From the NCBI RefSeq assembly GCF_913776855.1, contig NZ_CAJYQD010000006.1, positions 45,758-109,757 on the forward strand: 64,000 nucleotides of DNA, given 5' to 3'. The notes beneath the pieces were generated by a model. It did not search any database and was not told where the DNA came from. It saw only the letters and a program-made list of their open reading frames with translations. The first letter of the stretch is position 1. Each line of letters opens with the position of its first letter. The translations under genes were made by a program, and so were the position numbers. Source of the stretch: an uncultured Sphingomonas sp. (GTDB lineage: Bacteria > Pseudomonadota > Alphaproteobacteria > Sphingomonadales > Sphingomonadaceae). This document shows positions 10,788 through 19,816 of this stretch, piece after piece.

Positions 10788-11222
10788 ATGTCGAGCGAGG
10801 TTAACAAAGTGTCGTCCACCCCGGTCCCGATTTTACTGGTAACCGCCGCCGCGATGATCGACGGGGATGGCCGCGTACTGGTGCAGCAGCGTCCGCCGGG
10901 CACGTCCATGGCCGGGCTGTGGGAATTTCCCGGCGGCAAGGTCGAGGCGGGCGAAACGCCGGAGGCAGCGCTGGTGCGCGAACTGGACGAGGAACTGGGC
11001 GTCGTGGTCGATCACCAGTGCCTGGCCCCGGCGGCCTTTGCCAGCGAGGCGCTGGGCGAGCGGCATCTGTTGCTGCTGCTCTATGCGCTGCGCAAGTGGC
11101 AGGGAATTCCGGCCGCGCGCCACGCGACGGCGCTGCAATGGCTGCGGCCGGTGCAGCTGCACGCGCTGCCGATGCCGCCCGCCGACCGGCCACTGATCGG
11201 ATTGCTGGAGGCGCTGGTCTAG
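10788..11222 (+). CDS. mutT: NUDIX hydrolase, MutT-like 8-oxo-dGTP diphosphatase
   Basis: GLWEFPGGKVEAGETPEAALVRELDEELGV Nudix box. Confidence 0.92.
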   Translation: MSSEVNKVSSTPVPILLVTAAAMIDGDGRVLVQQRPPGTSMAGLWEFPGGKVEAGETPEAALVRELDEELGVVVDHQCLAPAAFASEALGERHLLLLLYALRKWQGIPAARHATALQWLRPVQLHALPMPPADRPLIGLLEALV

Positions 11223-12052
11223 GTGGGCGGGCGCAGCGTGTCGGCGAGCGAGGCAGTGGCGCTGCCGCGACGCGCCGGTTGCGGCTGGCTGGGGGCGGGT
11301 GCCCAGCCGGTCAGGTAGATGACCTCGAACGCTTCGGCGGTGCGGCCATCGGCATCGGCCCGGTCGGCAAAGGCCGATGCGGCGGCGACCAGCCCGGCGC
11401 GGCCCAGCGGTGCCGGTTCCAGCAGGCCGGTCGCGCCCATGCCGCGCAGATCGTCGACCAGCTTGCCCAGCCCCGCATAGCGCACGGTCAGCGTTTCCGA
11501 ATCGGCGACCGGGAGCGCGAAGCCGGCGCGCACCAGCAGGTCGCCGGCAGAGCGCAGGTCGATCTGCGGATGGACGCGCCCCGCCGGGCGATCCGCCTCC
11601 GCCGCCAGCAGCGACTGGCGCAGCGTGGCGAGCGTGCGGCCCCCGGTGAAGGCGGCGAGGAACAGGCCGTCGGGCCGCAGGCTGCGGCGGATCAGCGTCA
11701 GCGCGCCGGGCAGGTCGTTCACACTGTCCAGCACGCCGACCGACACCACCAGATCGAACGCGCCATCGGCGAAGGGCAGCCGGTCCTCATCGCCCTGTAC
11801 CCCGCCCGCCGCACGGGCAAAGGCAAAGCCGGGGTCGAAGCGCACCACCCGCGCGCCGGGCGGCGGGGTGAAGGCGGCATCGGCGCAGCCCAGGTCGAGG
11901 ACGTCGGAAAAGCTGCGCGTCACCGCCTGCAACCGGTCCTCGATCCCCTCCAGCATGTAGCGATGCAGGAAGTCGGCGCGGGCGAAGTCCGGCTGGGCGC
12001 GGTCGCGGTGCAGGCGGCGGCGCGGGCGGGCGAAGAGATCGGGAGCGGTCAC
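11219..12052 (-). CDS. SAM-dependent methyltransferase (BioC/NDUFAF5-like)
   Basis: FSDVLDLGCADAAFTPPPGARVVRFDPG...LPFADGAFDLVVSVGVLDSVNDLPGAL. Confidence 0.85.
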   Translation of the reverse strand: MTAPDLFARPRRRLHRDRAQPDFARADFLHRYMLEGIEDRLQAVTRSFSDVLDLGCADAAFTPPPGARVVRFDPGFAFARAAGGVQGDEDRLPFADGAFDLVVSVGVLDSVNDLPGALTLIRRSLRPDGLFLAAFTGGRTLATLRQSLLAAEADRPAGRVHPQIDLRSAGDLLVRAGFALPVADSETLTVRYAGLGKLVDDLRGMGATGLLEPAPLGRAGLVAAASAFADRADADGRTAEAFEVIYLTGWAPAPSQPQPARRGSATASLADTLRPPT

Positions 12053-12096
12053 GCCGGCCTTGTGCCGGGCGGCGGGCGCGGCGACAAGGGTATGCG

Positions 12097-12828
12097 ATGC
12101 GCCTTGCCCGCTTGCCTATCGCCGCGATCGCGCAACTCGTCGCCCTGGCGATCCCCCCGCGCTGTCCCGGATGCGGGACGGTGGTGGAGGCGGACCATCG
12201 CTTCTGTGCGACCTGCTGGGCGGGATTGCGGTTCCTTGGCGACCCGGCCTGCGCGGCCTGTGGTATGCCGATGGCGATCGATCAGGGACCGGGGATGCGG
12301 TGCGGGCCGTGTCTCGTCCGGCTGCCGGTGCATGACGGGGTGCGGGCGGCGGTCGCCTATGGCCCGGTGGCGCGCGACGTTGCGCTCAAGCTGAAATATG
12401 GGGGGCGGCTGGCGCTGGCCACGACGATGGCGCGGCTGATGCTCCGGCACTTGGCGGCGGATGCGACCTGCCTGGTCCCGGTACCGCTGCATCGGCGGCG
12501 GCTATGGACGCGGGGATATAATCAGTCGGTGCTGATCGCCGCGGCGCTGGGACGGATGCGCGGCGTGCCGATGCTGCGTGATGCCCTGCGCCGGACCCGC
12601 GCCACGCCGCCGCTCAGGGGCATGAACGGGCGCGCGCGGGCCAAGGCGGTGCGCGGGGCGTTCGTCGTCAGCGATCCGGCGACGGTCGCCGGGCAATCGG
12701 TGGTGCTGGTCGACGATGTTCATACCAGCGGCGCGACGGTCGACGCCTGCGCCGCGGCGCTCCGCCGGGCGGGCGCGGCGCGGGTCATGGTCCTGTGCTG
12801 GGCACGGGTCGTCGGTGCGGATGATTGA
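12097..12828 (+). CDS. comF: ComF family protein (phosphoribosyltransferase)
   Basis: CPGCGTVVEADHRFCATCW...CAACGMPM...LVPVPLHRRRLWTRGYNQSVLIA...VVLVDDVHTSGAT. Confidence 0.93.
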   Translation: MRLARLPIAAIAQLVALAIPPRCPGCGTVVEADHRFCATCWAGLRFLGDPACAACGMPMAIDQGPGMRCGPCLVRLPVHDGVRAAVAYGPVARDVALKLKYGGRLALATTMARLMLRHLAADATCLVPVPLHRRRLWTRGYNQSVLIAAALGRMRGVPMLRDALRRTRATPPLRGMNGRARAKAVRGAFVVSDPATVAGQSVVLVDDVHTSGATVDACAAALRRAGAARVMVLCWARVVGADD

Positions 12829-12859
12829 CAAGGGGCCGAAGCGGACACAACTGAACGGC

Positions 12860-13117
12860 ATGGCAAGCATCATCATCTATACCAAGGCATTCTGCCCCTA
12901 TTGCACGCGCGCCAAGCGGCTGCTCGACGAGAAGGGCGCCGCGTATGAAGAGATCGACATCAGCATGGGCGGCCCGAAGCGGCAGGAGATGCTGGCGAAG
13001 TCGAACGGCCGGACCACCGTGCCGCAGATCTTCATCGGCGAAACCCATGTCGGCGGGTCCGACGACCTTGCCGCGCTGGAGCGTGAAGGCAGGCTGGACG
13101 CGTTGCTGACGGCATGA
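12860..13117 (+). CDS. grxC: Glutaredoxin 3
   Basis: IIIYTKAFCPYCTRAKRLLDEKGAAYEEIDI...GRTTVPQIFIGETHVGGSDDL. Confidence 0.95.
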   Translation: MASIIIYTKAFCPYCTRAKRLLDEKGAAYEEIDISMGGPKRQEMLAKSNGRTTVPQIFIGETHVGGSDDLAALEREGRLDALLTA

Positions 13118-13938
13118 AGCTTGCGCTGCTCCAGATGACCGCCGGCATCGATCCCGATGCCAATGCGGCGGTGCTGGTGGACGCGATCGAGCGGGCGTCG
13201 GCGGAGGGCGCGGCGATCCTGTTCACACCCGAAATGTCCGGGCTGATCGATCGGGACCGTGAACGCGCCGCCGCGTCGATCGCGACCGAGACGGACGATC
13301 GGGTATTGCGGGCGGTGCGGGATGCAGCGGCGCGGGCCGGTATCTGGGTCCATCTGGGATCGTTGGCGATTCGGCGCGACGATGGTCGGCTGGCCAACCG
13401 CGGCTATGTGATCGATGGCGATGGCGGGGTTCGTGCGACGTACGACAAGCTGCATCTGTTCGACGTAACGCTGCCGAGTGGCGAAAGCTGGCGTGAATCG
13501 GCGAGCTATGTGCCGGGCGATCGCGCCTGTGTGGTCGCCACGCCCGCCGGAGCGATGGGGCTGTCAATCTGTTACGACCTGCGCTTTGCCGACCTGTTCC
13601 GCGCGATGAGCGATGAAGGGGCGACGATCCTGTCGGTGCCGGCCGCTTTCACCGTGCCGACCGGACAGGCGCATTGGCACGTGCTGTTGCGTGCCAGGGC
13701 GATCGAGGCGGGGGCGTTCGTCGTCGCGGCGGCGCAGACCGGGGTCCATGCCGATGGCCGTGCGACCTATGGCCATTCGCTGGTGATCGATCCGTGGGGC
13801 AAGGTTCTGCTCGACATGGGCGAGGCGGCGGGGATCGGCATGGTCGAGATCGACCCGGCACAGGTCGCGGCGGTGCGCGCGCGGGTGCCGGTGCTGGACC
13901 ATCGCCGCCCGGTCCCGTCGGTCGAGGTCGTGGCGTGA
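13114..13938 (+). CDS. Carbon-nitrogen hydrolase (nitrilase superfamily)
   Basis: MKLALLQMTAGIDPDANAA...YDKLHLFDVTLPSGESWRES...LSICYDLRFADLFRAMS. Confidence 0.93.
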   Translation: MKLALLQMTAGIDPDANAAVLVDAIERASAEGAAILFTPEMSGLIDRDRERAAASIATETDDRVLRAVRDAAARAGIWVHLGSLAIRRDDGRLANRGYVIDGDGGVRATYDKLHLFDVTLPSGESWRESASYVPGDRACVVATPAGAMGLSICYDLRFADLFRAMSDEGATILSVPAAFTVPTGQAHWHVLLRARAIEAGAFVVAAAQTGVHADGRATYGHSLVIDPWGKVLLDMGEAAGIGMVEIDPAQVAAVRARVPVLDHRRPVPSVEVVA

Positions 13939-14363
13939 TCGTCTTCGACCTGCGTTGCGGCAATGCCCATGTGTTCGAAGCGTGGTTCGCGTCGAGTGAT
14001 GCCTATGCCGACCAGCGCGAACGCGCGCTGATCCGTTGTCCGATGTGCGACGATGCGAGGATCGCCAAGGCGGTGATGGCCCCGAACATCGCCCCCAAGG
14101 GCGACCGGCCGGCGGGACCGCCGCCCGAGGCGATGAAGGTTGCGCTGGCCGCGCTGGCCAAGGCGCAGAAGGAGGCGCTGTCGGGCAGCGAGTGGGTCGG
14201 CCGCGCCTTTGCCGATCGCGCACGGGCGATGCACATCGGCGATGCCGATCACGCCCCGATCCATGGGCAGGCCACGCGCGAGGAGGCGAAGGCACTGGTA
14301 GACGAGGGCGTGCCGATCGCGCCGCTCCCGCTGCCGGTCGTTCCGCCCGAGCGGGCGAATTAG
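13935..14363 (+). CDS. DUF1178 family protein
   Basis: GTG start overlapping previous stop; MIVFDLRCGNAHVFEAWFASSDAYADQRERALIRCPMCDDARIAKAVMAPNI. Confidence 0.88.
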   Translation: MIVFDLRCGNAHVFEAWFASSDAYADQRERALIRCPMCDDARIAKAVMAPNIAPKGDRPAGPPPEAMKVALAALAKAQKEALSGSEWVGRAFADRARAMHIGDADHAPIHGQATREEAKALVDEGVPIAPLPLPVVPPERAN

Positions 14364-14396
14364 TCCTCAACCCTCCTACAATGCCAACCCGTTTGC

Positions 14397-14500
14397 TTCG
14401 AGCGCAGGTTCGAGCTTGTCGAGAACCGACGTCGAGAAGGGCGTGCCTCGAACACAGGGTTCTCGACTGTCGCTTCTCGACAGGCTCGAAGCTGCTCGAA
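14397..14500. repeat. Intergenic imperfect inverted repeat (TTCGAGCxTGTCGAGAA family)
   Basis: Left TTCGAGCGCAGGTTCGAGCTTGTCGAGAACCGACGTCGAGAA; right reverse complement TTCGAGCAGCTTCGAGCCTGTCGAGAAGCGACAGTCGAGAA. Confidence 0.8.
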
Positions 14501-14522
14501 CCGAACGGAGTATTGGGGAAGG

Positions 14523-14599
14523 CTGGTGGCCTCGGAGGGACTCGAACCCCCGACGCCCGCTTTAGGAAAGCGGCGCTCTGTCCAGCTGAGCTACGAGGC
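14523..14599 (-). tRNA. tRNA-Arg (anticodon CCT)
   Basis: Reverse complement GCCTCGTAGCTCAGCTGGACAGAGCGCCGCTTTCCTAAAGCGGGCGTCGGGGGTTCGAGTCCCTCCGAGGCCACCA; cloverleaf with encoded CCA. Confidence 0.95.
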
Positions 14600-14646
14600 C
14601 AGGCGCCCGCTCTAGAATGCCTGTGGCCGCGACGCAATCGGGTCGA

Positions 14647-15195
14647 TCAGCTGCCGCATTCCCAACGGCCGTCGCGATAGATGCGCTCGCCGCCATCGGC
14701 GGTCCGCATGGTCAGCGTGGCGGGCCATTGCCGCGTCGAATCCGACGCTGGGTCCGTATTGGCGGCCGGGCGATCGACGGCGAACGACACCTTGTCCCCT
14801 GCCAGGATGCCGCCGCTCTGGATCGCCTCGCGGCCCGGCGTCGCGGCGGTGATGCGGCGCAGGCGCTTGTCGAACTTGACCAAGCCGTCGCCCTGGTCGC
14901 GGACCAGCAACAGGACCGGCCCGCGCGGCACGGTGCGGAACGAACAGCCGGAGCCGAGCAGGTCCCTGTCCTTGAAATCGGCATAGACCATCGGTTGTAA
15001 TTCAGGTGCTTCGTGCGGTTCGGGCGTATCGGGCAGGCCACGGGCCACCGCCGGCAACGGCGTGGGTGCGGGCGCCACGCCACCGACCGATCCCACCGGG
15101 CGCGCGGCATCGGTTGCATCGGCGGCGGCGGGTGGTTCGGCGGAGCAGGCGGTGACCGCCGCTGCGGCGAGGAGGCAGGCGAGGGGACGGATCAT
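14647..15195 (-). CDS. Putative lipoprotein, hypothetical
   Basis: MIRPLACLLAAAAVTACSAEPPAAAD lipobox-like LTACS region. Confidence 0.7.
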   Translation of the reverse strand: MIRPLACLLAAAAVTACSAEPPAAADATDAARPVGSVGGVAPAPTPLPAVARGLPDTPEPHEAPELQPMVYADFKDRDLLGSGCSFRTVPRGPVLLLVRDQGDGLVKFDKRLRRITAATPGREAIQSGGILAGDKVSFAVDRPAANTDPASDSTRQWPATLTMRTADGGERIYRDGRWECGS

Positions 15196-15230
15196 GGCGT
15201 TGCAACGTCCCGCGCGCCGCCGCCGTTCCG

Positions 15231-15854
15231 TCACCCGCGTGCGATCAGCGACAGCACTTCCTTGCGGCTGCGTTCATCGTCGCGGAACACGCCCATCATC
15301 CGGCTGGTCGTCATGGTGACGCCCGGCGTGCGCACCCCGCGCGAGGTCATGCAGCCATGGGTCGCCTCGATCACGACCGCCACCCCGCGCGGGCGCAGGC
15401 CGTTCCAGATGCAGTCGGCGACTTGCGCCGTCAGTCGCTCCTGTACCTGCAACCGCCGGGCATAGCCGTGCAGGACACGGGCGAGCTTCGAGATGCCGAC
15501 GACATGGTCCTTCGGCAGATAGGCGATATGCGCCTTGCCGATGATCGGCGCCATATGGTGTTCGCAATGCGATTGGAACGGAATGTCGCGCAGCAGCACG
15601 ATCTCGTCATAGCCGCCTACTTCCTCGAACACGCGGTCGAGGTGATGGGCGGGGTCCTCGGCATAGCCCTGCGTATATTCCTTCCACGCGCGCGCGACGC
15701 GGAGTGGCGTATCGAGCAGTCCTTCGCGATCGGGATCGTCGCCGGTCCAGCGGATCAGCGTGCGGATCGCGTCCGCAACATCGTCGGGAACCGGAATTTT
15801 GGGCGCGGGGCCGACCAGTTCGCCGCCATCGGCATCGTCGTTCGCATCACACAT
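15231..15854 (-). CDS. folE: GTP cyclohydrolase I
   Basis: [54 protein letters not shown]. Confidence 0.96.
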   Translation of the reverse strand: MCDANDDADGGELVGPAPKIPVPDDVADAIRTLIRWTGDDPDREGLLDTPLRVARAWKEYTQGYAEDPAHHLDRVFEEVGGYDEIVLLRDIPFQSHCEHHMAPIIGKAHIAYLPKDHVVGISKLARVLHGYARRLQVQERLTAQVADCIWNGLRPRGVAVVIEATHGCMTSRGVRTPGVTMTTSRMMGVFRDDERSRKEVLSLIARG

Positions 15855-15963
15855 CGTCGTGTTCCATTCCCGATCTTCGACTTTTCATGGACGACCGGGG
15901 CGATCCCCTGCGCCGCCGCAACTGTGGCTTCCATACCCGTTCGCCGATGAAAGCGTGCCGTTG

Positions 15964-16019
15964 ATGCAGGTTGCCCGTTGACGCGGGATAGATGCTTCGT
16001 CACCAAATGCAACCTGCAT
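15964..16019. promoter_or_regulatory. 11-bp perfect inverted repeat upstream of TonB receptor
   Basis: ATGCAGGTTGC (15964-15974) and GCAACCTGCAT (16009-16019), 34-nt spacer. Confidence 0.55.
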
Positions 16020-16057
16020 AGCCGGACCATATCGGCAGCTGAGGAAGAGGGGATGCC

Positions 16058-18721
16058 ATGAAGAAGTTCCACCTGCTGACCGCGACAGCCCTGTCGATGG
16101 TCGCGGGCGCCGTGCCGGCGCTGGCGCAGACCACGCCGACCGCTTCCGCCGAAACGCCGACGGCGCCGGCCGCGCCCGGTGCCGCTACGGCACAGGGCGA
16201 CGATGATTGGGGGAACGAGATCATCGTGACCGCCAACCGCCGCGCCGAAACGATCCAGAACGTGCCGATCGCGGTGACCGCGGTGAACGCACAGCTGCTC
16301 GACGATGCCGGCGTGCGCGACATTCGCGGCCTGGAACAGCTGGCGCCCTCGCTCCAGACGACCACCGGCCAGTCCTCGGCAGTGTCGACCTCGCTGTCGA
16401 TTCGCGGGGTTGGCACGGCGGGCGACAATCCCGGCTTCGAACCGGCGGTCGGCGTGTTCATCGACGGCGTGTTCCGTTCCCGGGCGGGCATCGCCATCGC
16501 CGAATTGCCCGAGATCGAGCGCGTCGAAGTGCTGCGCGGGCCGCAGGGGACATTGTTCGGGCGCAATACCTCGGCAGGGGCGCTGTCGGTGACCACCGCG
16601 ATGCCGAAGTTCGACCTGGGCGGTTATGTCGAGGGCGAATACGGCAATTTCAACGCGTACGAACTGAAGGGCGCGCTGACCGGGCCGGTCAGCGAACAGC
16701 TCGCGCTGCGCATCGATGGCGGCTATCGCAAGCGCGACGGCTATATCGAGGACGTCAATTCCGACCGTGCGTTCAACGACATCAACCGCTGGTACGTCCG
16801 CGGCCAGGCACTGTACGACACCTCGGCATTCAGCTTCCGCCTGATCGGCGATTACTACAAGACCGACGAGCAGTGCTGCGGCGTGGTCAGTGGGACGCGC
16901 GGGTCCACCGCGGCCGCGATCCAGGCGATCGCGTCGCAGCAGGGCCGCACCGGCATCTACACCGGCGCCCCGTCGGACCGGAAGATGGCGGCATCGCCGA
17001 ACCGCGATTATGGCGAGGCGGTGCGCGACTGGGGTATCTCCGGCGAGATCAATGCCGATGTCGGCGCGCTGAAGCTGACCTCGATCAGCGCCTATCGCGA
17101 CTTCCGCGTGCTGCGGAACCAGGACATCGATTATTCGGGCATCGATCGCGCCTATCGCGACGGGTACCGCTCCGCGCTGCGCGACATCACGCAGGAAGTG
17201 CGGTTGCAGGGGCAGCTGTTCGATGGGAAGCTCGATTTCCTCGTCGGCGGCTTCTACCTCAACGAGAAGCTGAACCTGCGCGACACGGTGCGGCTGGGCA
17301 ACGACGCCAACCGCTATGTCGACACGCTGCTGGCGGGCGTGCTGGGCGCGCCGCCCTCGGCGGGCGGTATCGGGCGTCAGGCGCAGTTCTTCGGCAGCTT
17401 CAACGTGCCGACCTTTACCCAGCTGGTGACGTCGCTGCGCGGCGGCGCGGCGCTGCCGACCGGTACGGTGCCGCTGTTCGGGCAGCTGCTCTATGCACAG
17501 AGCGCGGCGTTGCAGCAGGCGGCCCCTCCGGGATCGGCGCTGTTCAATTATCTGAACACGCCGCTGACCCCGAACGTCGCCGGACAGGGCAACAATAACG
17601 ACGATTTCCAGGTCGATACCAACGCCTTCGCGCTGTTCACGCACAACATCATCAACTTCAACGACAAGCTCTCGCTGACGCTGGGCCTGCGCTACAATTA
17701 CGAGCGCAAGGAGCTGGCGGCGTCGATCAACAGCAATCCGGCGGCGTGCGGCTTCTTCCTCGGCAATGATCCGCGGGCGGTTACCTATCGCAACCTGATC
17801 CGCCAGGCGAGTCCGGCGTTGTTCCAGAACCTGTTCCTGCTCAGCTGCAATCCGGCGGTGTCGAGCGAGTTCAACGGCAATTACAGCCACAAGCGGTCGG
17901 AAAGCCGCCTGACCGGCACCGCCAAGCTCGCCTACAAATTCACGCCCGACGTGCTGGGCTATGCCAGCTATGATCGCGGGTTCAAGTCGGGCGGTTACAA
18001 TCTCGACCAGGCGAGCTTCAACACCACGGTGCTGGGCGGCGACGGCGCGCAGGCGACCGATCTGGAATTCGGGGCGGAGACGGTCGACAGCTACGAACTG
18101 GGCCTCAAGACCAGCCTGACGCGGCAATTCTCGTTCAACGCGGCGTTCTTCTACCAGAAGTTCAAGGGGCTTCAGTCGCTGATCTTTGCCGGGAACAGCT
18201 TCGTCGTGCAGAATGTGCCCAAGTCGACCGCGAAGGGTATCGAACTGGAATCGCTGATCCAGCCGATCCGCGAACTGAGCTTCCGCCTGGGCTATACGCT
18301 GCTCGATGCGTCGTATGACGCGAGCAACAACTTCACCGGCACGCCGCTGCAGAACCAGAATGGCCGCCAGTTCCTGAACCAGCCGCGCAACGTCGTCACC
18401 GTTGCCGCGACCTGGACCCCGCGCCTCACCAGCACGCTGAACGCGCTGTTCCATGTCGACATGCGCTACAACAGCGACGTGTCGATCGTCCGCGACGGCA
18501 CCGGGGCGACGGCGGTCGGCAATGACGGCTATCCGCTGCTGAACGGCAAGATCGGCGTGGCGACCGAGGATCGCAGCAAGCAGCTGGAGTTCTTTGTCGA
18601 GAATATCACGAACCAATATTACAACATCTCGGGCTTCGCGATTCCGGAACAGACCGGCACCTACGGCGTCTATCCCGCCATGCCGCGTTTCTACGGGGTA
18701 CGTGCCCGGTTCGGTTTCTGA
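16058..18721 (+). CDS. TonB-dependent receptor
   Basis: Signal peptide ending LAQ; ...EIIVTANRRAETIQNVPIAVTAVNAQLL TonB/plug; RVEVLRGPQGTLFGRNTSAGALSV; C-terminal YGVRARFGF. Confidence 0.95.
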   Translation: MKKFHLLTATALSMVAGAVPALAQTTPTASAETPTAPAAPGAATAQGDDDWGNEIIVTANRRAETIQNVPIAVTAVNAQLLDDAGVRDIRGLEQLAPSLQTTTGQSSAVSTSLSIRGVGTAGDNPGFEPAVGVFIDGVFRSRAGIAIAELPEIERVEVLRGPQGTLFGRNTSAGALSVTTAMPKFDLGGYVEGEYGNFNAYELKGALTGPVSEQLALRIDGGYRKRDGYIEDVNSDRAFNDINRWYVRGQALYDTSAFSFRLIGDYYKTDEQCCGVVSGTRGSTAAAIQAIASQQGRTGIYTGAPSDRKMAASPNRDYGEAVRDWGISGEINADVGALKLTSISAYRDFRVLRNQDIDYSGIDRAYRDGYRSALRDITQEVRLQGQLFDGKLDFLVGGFYLNEKLNLRDTVRLGNDANRYVDTLLAGVLGAPPSAGGIGRQAQFFGSFNVPTFTQLVTSLRGGAALPTGTVPLFGQLLYAQSAALQQAAPPGSALFNYLNTPLTPNVAGQGNNNDDFQVDTNAFALFTHNIINFNDKLSLTLGLRYNYERKELAASINSNPAACGFFLGNDPRAVTYRNLIRQASPALFQNLFLLSCNPAVSSEFNGNYSHKRSESRLTGTAKLAYKFTPDVLGYASYDRGFKSGGYNLDQASFNTTVLGGDGAQATDLEFGAETVDSYELGLKTSLTRQFSFNAAFFYQKFKGLQSLIFAGNSFVVQNVPKSTAKGIELESLIQPIRELSFRLGYTLLDASYDASNNFTGTPLQNQNGRQFLNQPRNVVTVAATWTPRLTSTLNALFHVDMRYNSDVSIVRDGTGATAVGNDGYPLLNGKIGVATEDRSKQLEFFVENITNQYYNISGFAIPEQTGTYGVYPAMPRFYGVRARFGF

Positions 18722-18750
18722 ACCGGTCGGAGCTGGAAATAGCGGTCGAT

Positions 18751-18854
18751 GGGGGAATTTCGTGGGATTGACGGTACGGTTTGTCGCAATTCCCCCGCGA
18801 CAAGCGGTTCGGAACCTTGCATAACCATCGACCTGCCGCGCTGAAGAAGCGCGG
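18751..18854 (+). promoter_or_regulatory. Candidate switching RNA leader upstream of SWIB gene
   Basis: GGGGGAATT(18751-18759)/AATTCCCCC(18788-18796) overlaps TTGTCGC-AATTCCCCC-GCGACAA (18781-18803); further hairpin CCGCGC/GCGCGG (18836-18854). Confidence 0.4.
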
Positions 18855-18880
18855 TTCGCAGGGGGATTAGGAGGAATAAT

Positions 18881-19153
18881 ATGGCCAAGGAAACCACGAC
18901 GACCGGCGGCGCCCGGGGCGGAATCGCGAAGCCGGTGACGCCGTCGGCCGATCTGGCGAAGATCACCGGGTCCGACCCGCTGCCCCGCAGCGAAGTCGTC
19001 AGCAAGATGTGGGAATACATCAAGAAGCACGACCTGCAGAACCCGAAGGACAAGCGCGAAATCCTGGCGGACGAGACGCTGGAAAAGCTGTTCGGCAAGA
19101 AGTCGTGCTCGATGTTCGAAATGAACAAGCTGCTGAGCGCGCACATGAAGTAA
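18881..19153 (+). CDS. SWIB/MDM2 domain-containing protein
   Basis: ITGSDPLPRSEVVSKMWEYIKKHDLQNPKDKREILADETLEKLFGKKSCSMFEMNKLLSAHM. Confidence 0.93.
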   Translation: MAKETTTTGGARGGIAKPVTPSADLAKITGSDPLPRSEVVSKMWEYIKKHDLQNPKDKREILADETLEKLFGKKSCSMFEMNKLLSAHMK

Positions 19154-19191
19154 CCGATCGGTGCCGTTACCGGCGCCGTTTGTTCAGCGAT

Positions 19192-19230
19192 ACGCCGTCC
19201 GGAGGAGTGCCTTCGGACGGCGTTTTCGTT
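19192..19230 (+). terminator. Intrinsic terminator after SWIB gene
   Basis: ACGCCGTCCG/CGGACGGCGT 10-bp stem followed by TTTCGTTT. Confidence 0.8.
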
Positions 19231-19369
19231 TCGTAACAAAGCGTTGCCGCGGCAAATTTCGGAACGTGCATCGTTTCCCATCGGTTATGTACGTATCGGA
19301 CAAATGTCCGGAACGGTCACCGGCCAGCATGGGCCGGGGCCGACCGCAGCAGGATACAGGAGAGAAGGG

Positions 19370-19816
19370 ATGGCATTCGGATTGGTCGGGCTGTTGCTGG
19401 GGGCGACGATGCTCGCGCCGCAGGGTGGCATGGCGCACAGCGCGCGGATCGATCACCGCACCGGCACGGTACAGACGGATTACACTGCCGATGTGCAGGT
19501 AACCCATCAGCAGATCGGGACGGTGGGTGCCGGCGGGCGGCCGTCGACGCTGCGCTGTTTGTGGCGGGCGGGTCTGGTCGTCGAACGACAGGCACGGCAC
19601 GCATCGGGATCGACGTTGGCGCGGTCCTTTATCCAGGACAGGATCGTCGAGGGAAGCCGACCCGGCTGGTGCAGCACGCAGAAGACGGCGATCGCCGATG
19701 AGGTCGCCCGCCGCAGCGACATGCTGCAGGCACGATTGGTGCAGCTGGCGCAGGAAGATCACCCGGTGCTGCACGCCGAAATCGACCGGATGCATGGGAC
19801 GATGCAGGCAGGATGA
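19370..19816 (+). CDS. Hypothetical exported protein
   Basis: MAFGLVGLLLGATMLAPQGGMAHSARIDHRTG...; ATGA-coupled to next CDS. Confidence 0.65.
   Translation: MAFGLVGLLLGATMLAPQGGMAHSARIDHRTGTVQTDYTADVQVTHQQIGTVGAGGRPSTLRCLWRAGLVVERQARHASGSTLARSFIQDRIVEGSRPGWCSTQKTAIADEVARRSDMLQARLVQLAQEDHPVLHAEIDRMHGTMQAG

Noticed and set aside
15755-19144. 1129-aa minus-strand ORF
   Set aside because: Antisense shadow of folE upstream region and the 16058-18721 TonB receptor; high GC suppresses stops. Composition is Arg/Gly/Gln-rich with no domain.
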